A DNA stretch of 15,418 bases from Holosporales bacterium (lineage in GTDB: Bacteria > Pseudomonadota > Alphaproteobacteria > RUG11792), in contig JAITTR010000049.1 of NCBI GenBank assembly GCA_031286725.1, positions 1 to 15,418 on the forward strand. The letters are read 5' to 3'. Under the pieces are notes generated by a model. The model worked only from the letters and a program-made list of their open reading frames with translations. It made no database searches and was not told where the DNA came from. Below, piece after piece: positions 7,652 to 15,396 of this stretch (position 1 is its first letter; every line of letters begins with the position of its first letter). The translations under genes and the position numbers were made by a program.

Positions 7652-9213
7652 TACACAGATTTTGCATTAATAATTTTCCACTGCGACTTAAACTTTGATA
7701 TAAAGTCGTCAAGATCTTTTTGGATATCGTCTGTTAAAATTTGGTTTTCATCTATCCTATCCAATATATTGGTTTCCGCCTTAAGATTTTTTAGCATATC
7801 ATGCTCGAAATTTTTAATATCTTTTACGTCAATATCAGATAAATAATCGCGAGTTATCGCATATAAAACTGAAACGTGTTCAGAGTTTTTAAATATGTTA
7901 TATTGAAGCTGTTTTAATATTTCCACTACTTTTTCGCCGTTTTCTAACAATTTTTTAGTCGAGGTATCTAAATCGCTGCTAAATTGAGAAAACGAAGAAA
8001 GTTCGTTGTATTGAGCCATCTCTATCTTTATGTTTCCGGAAACCGTTTTCATAGCTTTTGTTTGAGCTGCGGATCCGACTCGACTTACTGATATGCCGAT
8101 GTTTATCGCTGGTCTTATTCCTTTATAGAATAACTCTGACTCCAAAAATAGCTGACCGTCGGTTATAGAAATGATATTTGTTGGGATATAAGCCGCAACG
8201 TCTCCGGCTTGAGTTTCAACGATAGGAAGAGCCGTAAGAGATCCTCCTCCTTTTTCGTCCGACAACTTTGCCGCTCTTTCTAAAAGCCTTGAGTGCAAAT
8301 AGAAAATATCTCCAGGAAACGCTTCTCTTCCTGGAGGTCTTCTAAGCAAAAGGGAAATCTGTCTATAAGCTACCGCGTGCTTCGACAAATCGTCATAAAC
8401 TATCAAGGCATGCATGCCATTGTCTCTAAAATACTCTCCCATAGAGCAAGCCGTATATGGAGCCAGATATTGCATAGAAGCAGGATCCGAAGCCGTTGCC
8501 GCAACGACTATCGTATAATCAAGAGCTCCGTGAGCTTGAAGAGTTTTAACAATTCTCGCAACAGACGATCTTTTTTGGCCTATGGCGACATAAACGCAAT
8601 AAACTTTCTTTTCTTTCGGCAATGAATCGTTGTATTGTTTTTGATTTATAATAGCGTCTATTGCAATAGCCGTTTTCCCCGTTTGCCTATCTCCTATGAT
8701 TAATTCTCTTTGCCCTTTCCCAATTGGGAAAAGAGAATCGATAATCCTAACGCCAGTCAGTAAAGGTTCGCAGATTGATTGCCTATCGATAATTCCGGGG
8801 GACGGATTTTCTATGTTGTATTTTAAAGCGTCGGGAATTGGCTCGTCGGAATCAATTGGCTCTCCCAAAGCGTCGACAACCCTTCCAAGCAATCCCATTC
8901 CGACATTCACGTCGACAATGCGATAGGTTCTTTTCACCAAATCCTTTTCTTTAACTTTCGAATCGTCGCCAACGATTATCACGCCGACGTTGTCTGCTTC
9001 TAAATTGGTCGCGATTGCTCTTATAGGTTTTCCCGTTTCTGAAGAGATAATATCAACCCATTCTCCGGCTTTCACGTTCTCTAATCCAAAAATCCTGGCT
9101 ATTCCGTCGCCGACAGATAAAACGTAACCTGTTTCGGCAACGTCAACATGCGAAGAAAACTCTGAGATTTTCTCTTGAAGAATGCTCGATATCTCTATGG
9201 CTTTAATCTTCAT
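7651..9213 (-). CDS. atpA: ATP synthase F1 subunit alpha
   Basis: Non-catalytic nucleotide-binding subunit of F1. Seen: barrel segment VLSVGDGIARIFGLENV, P-loop GDRQTGKT (about 174-181), IGQKRSSVARI, Walker B ALIVYDDLSKHAVAYRQ, the RRPPGREAFPGDIFYLHSR block and the arginine-finger region ISVSRVGSAAQ. At 520 residues it is close to the usual 500-515. I use the ATG at 9213; an in-frame TTG three codons earlier (9222) is also possible, but AAAGG lies about 9 nt before the ATG. It overlaps the end of atpH by 11 nt and the start of atpG by one base, as expected for one operon. Confidence 0.96.
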   Translation of the reverse strand: MKIKAIEISSILQEKISEFSSHVDVAETGYVLSVGDGIARIFGLENVKAGEWVDIISSETGKPIRAIATNLEADNVGVIIVGDDSKVKEKDLVKRTYRIVDVNVGMGLLGRVVDALGEPIDSDEPIPDALKYNIENPSPGIIDRQSICEPLLTGVRIIDSLFPIGKGQRELIIGDRQTGKTAIAIDAIINQKQYNDSLPKEKKVYCVYVAIGQKRSSVARIVKTLQAHGALDYTIVVAATASDPASMQYLAPYTACSMGEYFRDNGMHALIVYDDLSKHAVAYRQISLLLRRPPGREAFPGDIFYLHSRLLERAAKLSDEKGGGSLTALPIVETQAGDVAAYIPTNIISITDGQLFLESELFYKGIRPAINIGISVSRVGSAAQTKAMKTVSGNIKIEMAQYNELSSFSQFSSDLDTSTKKLLENGEKVVEILKQLQYNIFKNSEHVSVLYAITRDYLSDIDVKDIKNFEHDMLKNLKAETNILDRIDENQILTDDIQKDLDDFISKFKSQWKIINAKSV

Positions 9214-9793
9214 CTTTAGCAACCTTTATTCTAATCTTTTTCATAAAATCTGAAACCTGTTGAATCTGGACGCTAGCGGAAGCGTCTATGACCAACTCTT
9301 CAGACGAGATTTTTATTCCGCCTAAGATCTTATCGCTAACTTTATAAAAAACGCTTGTCTTTTCTCTAAAGGCTTTTTTGATTATTTCTTCAAGCCTTGT
9401 CTTTTGTTCCGGTAAAAGATCGACTGCCGAATATACCATAACATTTCGCTTATTCTTATATTTCGCAAACGCTACGTCATAAATATAAGTTATCGTCTTA
9501 ATTATATTAAATCTTCCGTTTCTGATGACGTTTCGCATAAAAGCAAGAAACACAGGGCAAAAGGAGAGATATTTCCCAAGGGATATCCAACCGCTAGCCA
9601 TATCTTTTTCATCTAAACAATGACTTGTCAAAAGTTTTTTAATAGAAGGATTCTTATTAAAAAAAATATCCATATCTTGAAAATTCTTGATAATTTCGTC
9701 TAGACAATTTATTTTCTTTCCCTCTCGAAACAATGCCGCCGCATATCTGCCAGGCAGCGAAGTACATAGCGCTTTTAAACTATTCGCGTCCAC
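9203..9793 (-). CDS. atpH: ATP synthase F1 subunit delta
   Basis: Peripheral-stalk subunit that fixes the F1 head to the F0 b subunits. The family is poorly conserved, but the N-terminal RYAAALFREGKK (about 17-28), the middle NPSIKKLLTSHCLDEKDM-like helix, and the C-terminal VSDKILGGIKISSEELVIDASASVQI (the usual DxxLIGGxxVxxGDxxxDxSxxxxL block) identify it. It has 196 aa, slightly longer than average. The start is GTG at 9793; it has no good alternative because RYA lies 16 residues inside. It is the first gene of atpHAGD, directly before atpA, with a promoter just upstream. Confidence 0.92.
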   Translation of the reverse strand: MDANSLKALCTSLPGRYAAALFREGKKINCLDEIIKNFQDMDIFFNKNPSIKKLLTSHCLDEKDMASGWISLGKYLSFCPVFLAFMRNVIRNGRFNIIKTITYIYDVAFAKYKNKRNVMVYSAVDLLPEQKTRLEEIIKKAFREKTSVFYKVSDKILGGIKISSEELVIDASASVQIQQVSDFMKKIRIKVAKDED

Positions 9794-9826
9794 AATTTGT
9801 CAAAATAATTCCGCTCATTCTCAATC

Positions 9827-9835
9827 ATTATACCA
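9827..9835 (-). promoter_or_regulatory. probable atp operon promoter (extended -10)
   Basis: On the minus strand TGGTATAAT is a perfect extended -10 box, 33 nt before the atpH GTG, in the 59-nt gap after dgkA. No good -35 hexamer lies 16-18 nt further up, which is common for extended -10 promoters. It suggests that the atp genes have their own start in addition to any read-through from kdsD-eptA-dgkA. Confidence 0.5.
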
Positions 9836-9852
9836 CGCAAAACGCACAATTA

Positions 9853-10218
9853 TCACATGTAATTGGAAACTATCGTAAACAGAATGACGATAAAAAAGTG
9901 TACTAACGCGATAAAAACGGCGAAGCTGGCTATATCTTTAGCTTTTTGGGAAAGTTCGGAACGTTCTAGACTTATTCTATCTACAACCGTTTCTATAGCG
10001 GAATTTAATGCCTCTGTTATCAATATCAATATATATGAAGAAAAAACGTAAAACTTCATAAAATTAGGAATGTCTACAAAAATAAACACTAGTAAAACGA
10101 CAATAAATAGGGCTAGTTCTTGAGAAAAAGCCCTTTCTTTCGTCAGATATTTTAGGCCGCTAATCGAATTAGAAAACGCATCTTTTATAGCCAATAAGTT
10201 TTTAATGAAGTCTTTCAT
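9853..10218 (-). CDS. dgkA: diacylglycerol kinase (DgkA family)
   Basis: Inner-membrane enzyme that phosphorylates diacylglycerol to phosphatidic acid with ATP. At 121 aa with three predicted membrane helices (about 34-50, 55-72, 94-117) it matches the small DgkA type. The signature is intact: ITEALNSAIETVVDR at about 67-81 (Glu, Asn and Glu metal/ATP residues), followed by KAKDIASFAVFIAL. A short amphipathic N-terminus with an AFS...G..Y..KERAF pattern is also typical. ATG start 3 nt after the stop of the phosphoethanolamine transferase gene. That neighbour releases diacylglycerol as by-product, which gives DgkA an obvious recycling job. A related undecaprenol kinase activity cannot be excluded from sequence. 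Confidence 0.93.
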   Translation of the reverse strand: MKDFIKNLLAIKDAFSNSISGLKYLTKERAFSQELALFIVVLLVFIFVDIPNFMKFYVFSSYILILITEALNSAIETVVDRISLERSELSQKAKDIASFAVFIALVHFFIVILFTIVSNYM

Positions 10219-10221
10219 TTT

Positions 10222-11718
10222 TTATTTCATAGAAAATATGCTTTTAGACTTATTATATTCTTTACAACTTATCCTGGAAAGGTCAATTATTGAATGCAAT
10301 ATATCCACAGGACAACATTCTGCATGGATATTCCACCATTTCATAAAATCGTTATTTAACGACTTATACTTAGGAGACAGCCAAACAACAAACGGAATAT
10401 TAAACATTTCTTCTGTTCTAATATCGTCGCTATGAGCATGCGGGCTTTTTGGATCGTCCGTAATATCCTCTGCATGATCAGAAAAGTATAACATATACGA
10501 ATTTGTGTCTTGATTTTTTATAACGTTTAATATCTTAAATAAAACATAATCCGTATATAGTATCGAATTATTATATTCCGCTATTTCTCTTGATCTTTTA
10601 TCAAGTTTCTCAGATTTAAATACGTCGAAATTTTTGGGATATCTTTTAGCGTATGGGAAATGGGAACCAAACAAATGAATAAATACGACCTTTTTCTTTG
10701 CCTTATCCAAAACGACTTTTCGTAAATAATTAACGACAGACTCGTCATAATTTGACGCTAGCTTTGGACGATAATGAGCCTTATTTATGAAAACTTTAAC
10801 GTCTGCAAGAGTTGCCATTATGGAAGTAATATTCTCGTTGTTTTCCAAGGCGTATTGATTGGAAATCCAAAAAGTTTTGAATCCGGCTTGTTTGAATAAA
10901 GTAATAATATCCCCGTTTTCGAATTTTTCGTTAAACAAAAATATATGCTTAATTGCTTTTAAAGTAGAGCAATATTTAGACTTAATTTTATCAAAAATTT
11001 GTAATTCGCCCTTAATCGAATCAAAATAAGGAGTAGTTTTTAATCCATTACTATAAATGCTCATATGATTTCTATTAGAAGACTCGCCTATGACTATAAT
11101 GTATAATTCCGGCTCGTTCTTATCTATATAACTTTTTATATCGTGAAATACAAAATTTCTCCTGTTATTTAGTATCTTTTTATTTTTAATTATATCAATA
11201 TGATATTCTATATACGGAAACAATACTTTCTCAAAAGGAAACCTATATCTTTGATCTCCAAAACAAAATATTGGATATAGTATAACGAACAATGTTATTA
11301 ATGTTTTTTTGTATTTTTCCGCTTTAAAGCGTAATTCGCGACTATAGAAAAATAATACGCCAAACGATATCCAGTATAACAGTCCAAATATTATTATTTT
11401 CTTTGACATAACGTGATCAACAAATTCAATAGATTCCGAGATATTCGTCGCGAATATAGACATAAATGCCCCGCAACTTATTTCTGAGTTAAATATTAAA
11501 ATATGAGAAATATTTATAGAAATCGGCAAATACGCGATCAGTAAATATATTATCTTTAAGATCTTTATTCTATGTTTTAACAATGAAAACAAAATGAAAA
11601 AAGTAATAGGCATTAAAACGGCTATTATGATAACCGACCATTCTGAAATTCCTAGGATATACTTTATTATAAATTCAAGTATAAACGGGAAAAATATATA
11701 AATGGATATAAGATTCAA
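10222..11718 (-). CDS. lipid A / Kdo phosphoethanolamine transferase (EptA family, sulfatase fold)
   Basis: Inner-membrane enzyme that moves phosphoethanolamine from phosphatidylethanolamine to lipopolysaccharide. Five hydrophobic helices lie at about 2-21, 27-47, 53-76, 106-126 and 139-152. The periplasmic catalytic domain carries VIGESSNRNHMSIY (209-222; Glu212 metal ligand), YCSTLKAIK (249-257; Thr252, 40 residues after the Glu, in the place of the EptA nucleophile Thr), FIHLFGSHFPY (346-356), YFSDHAED (411-418; Asp414/His415 metal ligands) and an HAH segment before the NIPFVVWLS strand. It has 498 aa, shorter than the usual 540 or so. The CGTxTAxSxPC and SDHGE motifs are diverged, so it is an outlying member. 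The start is TTG, immediately after the kdsD stop; the next Met is at 36, inside helix 2. The exact acceptor (lipid A, Kdo or core) cannot be told. Confidence 0.85.
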   Translation of the reverse strand: MNLISIYIFFPFILEFIIKYILGISEWSVIIIAVLMPITFFILFSLLKHRIKILKIIYLLIAYLPISINISHILIFNSEISCGAFMSIFATNISESIEFVDHVMSKKIIIFGLLYWISFGVLFFYSRELRFKAEKYKKTLITLFVILYPIFCFGDQRYRFPFEKVLFPYIEYHIDIIKNKKILNNRRNFVFHDIKSYIDKNEPELYIIVIGESSNRNHMSIYSNGLKTTPYFDSIKGELQIFDKIKSKYCSTLKAIKHIFLFNEKFENGDIITLFKQAGFKTFWISNQYALENNENITSIMATLADVKVFINKAHYRPKLASNYDESVVNYLRKVVLDKAKKKVVFIHLFGSHFPYAKRYPKNFDVFKSEKLDKRSREIAEYNNSILYTDYVLFKILNVIKNQDTNSYMLYFSDHAEDITDDPKSPHAHSDDIRTEEMFNIPFVVWLSPKYKSLNNDFMKWWNIHAECCPVDILHSIIDLSRISCKEYNKSKSIFSMK

Positions 11719-11719
11719 T

Positions 11720-12670
11720 TTACGCTATCTTTCTTGTTAAGATATCGTGAACATGAACAATACCAATAGGTTTCGAAGAATTGTCCAAAATAAAAAGGTT
11801 AGTTATTTTAGCGGTTTCCATCATAAAAAGAGCCTCCGAAGTCGGCATATTTTTATTGATAGTAATTGGGTTTTCAGTCATAACGTCGTTCACGGATTTC
11901 GACAAAAGATTCGAAGACATATGCCTTCTTAAGTCCCCGTCTGTTATAACCCCGATCAACTTATTAGAGCTATCAACTATACCGACGCAGCCCATGCCGA
12001 ACTGAGTCATTATTATTATCCCATCTTGCATAGAATTTCCAGACTTTACTATTGGCAGCTCTTTATGCATTATATCGAAAACAAACGACAAACTCTTCCC
12101 GAGAGCTCCTCCTGGATGAAGCGTTTTAAATTGTTCTTTCGTAAATCCCCTTTTAGATAAAAGAGCGATAGCCAATGCGTCCCCCAAAGCTAAGGTCATA
12201 GTTGAAGAAACCGTTGGGGCGACTCCCAATGGGCAAGCTTCTTTTATATTGGGCAAACAAAGAGCTATATCAGAGTTTTCAGCTAAGGTTGAGTTCTTAG
12301 CCTTTGAGATTGATATTATTTTGATGCCGACTCTTTTAGCAAAATCAATAATCGGAAACAACTCCGTCGCCTCGCCGGAATGAGAAATCAAAAGCAAAAC
12401 ATCTAGCGGATCAAGCATCCCAAGGTCTCCATGCTGAGCTTCGCTTGGATGCATAAAAAACGACTTCTGTCCGAGAGACGCCATAGTAGACGAGATTTTT
12501 CTTCCTATATATCCGCTTTTTCCTATCCCGGAAACAACCAACCTTCCCATAGAGCAAAATACAAGTTCCACGGCATTTTCAAAGCTTTTCGGCAAATTTT
12601 GGGCCAATAGCTCTAGTGCTCTTCCTTCTTCTTCTATTACTCTTCTCGCTTCGTTTAAAAAATCAACCAT
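11720..12670 (-). CDS. kdsD: arabinose-5-phosphate isomerase (KdsD/KpsF)
   Basis: Converts ribulose 5-phosphate to arabinose 5-phosphate, the first step of Kdo synthesis for lipopolysaccharide. Seen: a SIS domain with VSGIGKSGYIGRKISSTMASLG, FFMHPSEAQHGDLGML (catalytic-region His and Glu), LLISHSGEATE and LHPGGALGKSL, then two CBS domains (about residues 200-316). I prefer the ATG at 12670 (316 aa): it falls just before the conserved LNEARRVIE helix, and a possible extended -10 (TGATATGCT, minus strand, 12715-12723) would leave almost no leader for the alternative TTG at 12703 (327 aa). Neither start has a well-spaced ribosome-binding site. The stop is followed after one base by the transferase start, so the three LPS/lipid genes are tightly linked. 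Confidence 0.93.
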   Translation of the reverse strand: MVDFLNEARRVIEEEGRALELLAQNLPKSFENAVELVFCSMGRLVVSGIGKSGYIGRKISSTMASLGQKSFFMHPSEAQHGDLGMLDPLDVLLLISHSGEATELFPIIDFAKRVGIKIISISKAKNSTLAENSDIALCLPNIKEACPLGVAPTVSSTMTLALGDALAIALLSKRGFTKEQFKTLHPGGALGKSLSFVFDIMHKELPIVKSGNSMQDGIIIMTQFGMGCVGIVDSSNKLIGVITDGDLRRHMSSNLLSKSVNDVMTENPITINKNMPTSEALFMMETAKITNLFILDNSSKPIGIVHVHDILTRKIA

Positions 12671-12703
12671 AACCTTTTTGGCCACGCTATTTGGAGTATA
12701 CAA

Positions 12704-13264
12704 GTTTGTAGTTTAGCATATCATAATTAACCGCGACTTCGAAAAAGAATGCAATTTACAGTCTTTTTTAGGCGAGAATTTTTGAGCAAATCCAAGCTTG
12801 ATGCGACTTTTGGTTTTTTATGATATGATGCGTTTTTACGATTAATTTCAGATAAGAACGTAAGCTTTACGAAATCTAGAGCTTTGAAAAACCAATAGGC
12901 GACGTCAATACCAAAGCCGGTACCTTCTATAAAAGTTATTTCATCATATATTTGAATCAGTTGAAATCGTAAATAAAAAATATACAAAAGAAGACCCTTG
13001 GCTAGCAAAAAGTTGTTAACTACCAACCCACCGATACTTTCGCCTAAGGGAATCTATCTTAAGGATAAATTCTTATCCTATCGTCATCAGCTTGTCCTTC
13101 TATATACCTCTTTTTAATATTTGAGCTATTTTCGCTTTAGAGCATACTTATTGGATTATACTTTTCCACATGTAACCATATATTTAGGTACAAAATAGTT
13201 TTGTATATCTAGTTCCGTATTCGCCCCATATTATACTATTTTCCAGTCCAACATATCTGTTATG
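12704..13264. other. gene-poor stretch upstream of kdsD
   Basis: The only sizeable open frame is on the minus strand, about 12727-13056, reading ...GESIGGLVVNNFLLAKG and later FIEGTGFGIDVAYWF; it matches no family I know. It has no ATG (the first possible start is TTG at 13026) and no ribosome-binding site. It may be a decayed fragment. A small hairpin (AGGATAA, 13062-13068, with TTATCCT, 13073-13079) has no T-run. The end nearest kdsD contains that gene's probable promoter. Confidence 0.5.
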
Positions 13265-13269
13265 CGCAA

Positions 13270-13793
13270 ACCCGAATGCCTCCGCTAGTAGTTAAAGCAA
13301 AACATGTTAAATGCAGCAGGTTAAACGCATATAAGATACGTCGAATTACTTTATATTTTTGCGAGAGCTGATTTTCAGCGAAGTTTTGAAATAAATTCGC
13401 GTGATTTCGGCATTTCTGAATTGGACGAGGGCCAAGAGAGTTTTAGAACAATCGAGGGTTAGGAGCAGCGGGAAAACTCTCATATTTGGTTTGCTAAAAA
13501 GAGCCGGATGCAGTTCCCAATTGCTCTCAAAAAGAGTTTATGTCTATCATCCAGTGGCAATATCTTAGTTTTGAACTGATACGACCTTTATAGCAAGAAT
13601 GAGTAAGTCATATAAATGGCATTGGAGTAAGACTTATTAAATTCAATATTCATCTAATCATTTTGCACGCTTAAAGGAATGTGAATTTAGATTTAACCAT
13701 AGAGGAGAGAATTTTGGCTCCTTTTATAGCCTTAATCTTCTCAATAAATCTAAGAGATGTTTGTCAAGCGCCTTAAAATTATCTAAAAGATAA
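13270..13793 (+). pseudogene. decayed IS1595-family (IS1016-like) transposase
   Basis: Fragments of a DDE transposase follow one another in the right order but in different frames. Seen: DTSNYFIFLRELI (13335-13373), matching the NTAxYYFxRLRxLI helix; ELDE (13418-13429), the first catalytic Asp with the following SYFG lost; GKTLIFGLLKRAG (13470-13508), for AAGKVxVFGLLKR; SHINGIGVRLIKFN (13606-13647), for NHINGIENFWxxxKxxLxKFNG with about 8 residues deleted; and FARLKECEFRFNHRGENF (13662-13715), the LKECEWRFN C-terminus. At least three frameshifts, internal stops and small deletions are needed to join them. The 5' boundary is approximate and I see no terminal repeats. The whole is shorter than the about 650 nt of an intact gene, so it cannot make a working enzyme. 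Confidence 0.85.
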
Positions 13794-14000
13794 TAAGCCT
13801 TTAGATATTGCTTTTTCCTAATTCTTATCAGAAGCTGAGGTTAGTTTCAGCATAAATCTTACGTATAAAATACAGGATTAGTTATAATCGAAGCTACTCA
13901 GCAACATAATATTAAACGCTAGAAATTCGCTATTCGAAAGATGCTGTCTTATCCTCTTTTTTTAACATATTAATAAAACATATTGGAACGAAAAAGCAGA

Positions 14001-14067
14001 GAGCGTCCCTTGACAAATCTCTAGGGCGGATATGGTATAGGAAAATTATACCATATCCGCCCTTTGG
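14001..14067. repeat. dispersed palindromic element, copy 2 (MITE/REP-like)
   Basis: Second clear copy of the element at 20-88. Its perfect stem is 17 bp: AGGGCGGATATGGTATA at 14023-14039, complement at 14047-14063, loop GGAAAAT. Conserved flanks are GAGCGTCCCTTGACAAA (14001-14017; 15 of 17 match copy 1) and CCCTTTGG. TTGACA is kept (14010-14015), but the -10-like hexamer reads TATAGG and the spacing is 20 bp. The loops differ while the stems agree, as expected if structure is under constraint or insertion was recent. It lies about 105 nt before pgk, pointing the same way. Confidence 0.85.
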
Positions 14068-14096
14068 TATTTCAGCTCTTCGCATACCGCTTTTAG

Positions 14097-14126
14097 TTGG
14101 TAATATTAAGCCTTTTATGATATTCT
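14097..14126 (+). promoter_or_regulatory. possible pgk promoter
   Basis: TTGGTA (-35-like, 14097-14102), 18-bp spacer, TATTCT (-10-like, 14121-14126), 44 nt before the pgk ATG. Each box is an imperfect match. The only other candidate nearby is the promoter-like sequence inside the palindromic element upstream, whose -10 is degraded. Confidence 0.35.
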
Positions 14127-14170
14127 AAAGCTAAACGCTTTAATATCGTCCTTATTGCTAACGTTGAAAC

Positions 14171-15349
14171 ATGAATATTAGAAATTTTGAAATATTTAGA
14201 AAATATGTTTCAGAGAATAAAGGTAATAAATTAAGAAGATGTCTTGTTAGGTGCGATTTAAATTTGCCCTCCGATATTGAGGATTTATCTAGAGTTTATC
14301 TAATAAAAGACACTATATTAGAGTTATTGGATTTAGGAATAAAAGTTTCTTTAATATCTCATTATAAAAGACCGTCTAGAGAAAAAATATCAAATTCGGA
14401 ATTTTCTTTAAAAAACATTGTCCTGGCCATTTCGAAAGTTCTTGAAAAAAAAGTTGAGTTTGTTGAATCGTCAATATTTGACATAGATCCTAAAACCATA
14501 AATTCAGATATTGTTCTATTAGAAAACCTGAGGTTTTACGAGGGAGAAACTAAAAATAATGATGAATTGGCAAAAAGACTCGCTCAGTTTGGAGACGTTT
14601 ATATAAACGAAGCATTTTCCGTCTCTCACAGAAAACACGCTTCGATTGATGCGATAACAAGATATCTTCCGTCTTTTGCCGGATTATCATTTCAAAAAGA
14701 AATAGAACGTTTATCGCAAGTAATTTCAAATATAGAAAAGCCATTTACCGCTATTATAGGCGGCTCGAAAGTATCGTCTAAAATAGGCGTATTAAAACGA
14801 ATTTCTCAAACCGCAGATTACTTGATAATAACTGGAGCTATGGCGAATACGTTTTTAGTCGCCAAGGGTACGGATATGAAAAATTCAATTTTTGAAATTG
14901 AGCAACTTGACACGGCAAAAGAAATTACGAAGACTTCAAAAGCCGAGATAGTTTTGCCAATCGATTTCCTAGCATCCCAAGATATAAAAAATAGCGGAAC
15001 AAATTTTGATTATGAAAAAATACCAAACGGATTTTCCTGTTTTGATATAGGGGAAAGATCTACCGAGAATATTATAAAAATTATAGACCGCTCAAAAACA
15101 GTTTTATGGAATGGAGCTATTGGAGCTTTTGAATTTTCGAATTTCAATAAAGCGACAGGCATAATAACAAAAGAAATAGCAAAAAGAACAAAAAATAATA
15201 ATTTAATTTCCGTAATCGGCGGCGGAGAGACTATTGCGTCTATTGGAGAGTATAAAAAAGATATGACCTTTGTTTCAACGGCTGGCGGAGCGTTCTTAGA
15301 ATTTGTTGCTGGATACGAATTGCCAGGAATAGCCGCATTACAAAATTAG
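14171..15349 (+). CDS. pgk: phosphoglycerate kinase
   Basis: Transfers the acyl phosphate of 1,3-bisphosphoglycerate to ADP (reversible), a cytoplasmic step of glycolysis and gluconeogenesis. Motifs in order: RCLVRCDLNLP (23-33; family VRxDxNVP), SHYKRP (63-68; family SHLGRP), LLENLRFYEGE, FGDVYINEAFSVSHRKHAS, IIGGSKVSSKIGVL (hinge/nucleotide region), LPIDFLAS, VLWNGAIGAFE, SVIGGGETIASI and STAGGAFLEF. At 392 aa it is full length. Several consensus positions are relaxed (SHYKRP, INEAF for VNDAF, CFDIG for the usual DIG context), which fits a fast-evolving lineage rather than loss of function. It stands alone on the plus strand, apart from other glycolytic genes, with a weak ribosome-binding site and palindromic repeats on both sides. 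Confidence 0.96.
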   Translation: MNIRNFEIFRKYVSENKGNKLRRCLVRCDLNLPSDIEDLSRVYLIKDTILELLDLGIKVSLISHYKRPSREKISNSEFSLKNIVLAISKVLEKKVEFVESSIFDIDPKTINSDIVLLENLRFYEGETKNNDELAKRLAQFGDVYINEAFSVSHRKHASIDAITRYLPSFAGLSFQKEIERLSQVISNIEKPFTAIIGGSKVSSKIGVLKRISQTADYLIITGAMANTFLVAKGTDMKNSIFEIEQLDTAKEITKTSKAEIVLPIDFLASQDIKNSGTNFDYEKIPNGFSCFDIGERSTENIIKIIDRSKTVLWNGAIGAFEFSNFNKATGIITKEIAKRTKNNNLISVIGGGETIASIGEYKKDMTFVSTAGGAFLEFVAGYELPGIAALQN

Positions 15350-15356
15350 TTCTCTT

Positions 15357-15396
15357 TCGACACTGCTCTGAGAGGATATGGGGGAAATTATACCAT
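15357..15396. repeat. probable degenerate copy 3 of the palindromic element
   Basis: Eight bases after the pgk stop, TCGACA at 15357-15362 is followed by CTCT and GGATATGG (15374-15381), then GGGAAATTATACCAT. Against copy 2 this is GGATATGG, loss of TATA, and the same loop and right-arm start with about one mismatch. The right arm then breaks off into unrelated sequence, so the long hairpin is lost. The match is short and could be partly chance. Confidence 0.4.

Noticed and set aside
11059..11092. Ser213 of GES in the phosphoethanolamine transferase as a replaced nucleophile
   Set aside because: In EptA/MCR enzymes the nucleophile Thr lies about 40 residues after the GE glutamate, and Thr252 occupies that place here.
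12727..13026. 99-codon minus-strand open frame
   Set aside because: It starts with TTG, has no ribosome-binding site, matches no family I know and lies in decayed sequence. It is described under the gene-poor stretch rather than called a gene.
13062..13079. Hairpin AGGATAA / TTATCCT as a terminator
   Set aside because: Only 7 bp, AT-rich, with no T-run on either side and no gene ending nearby.
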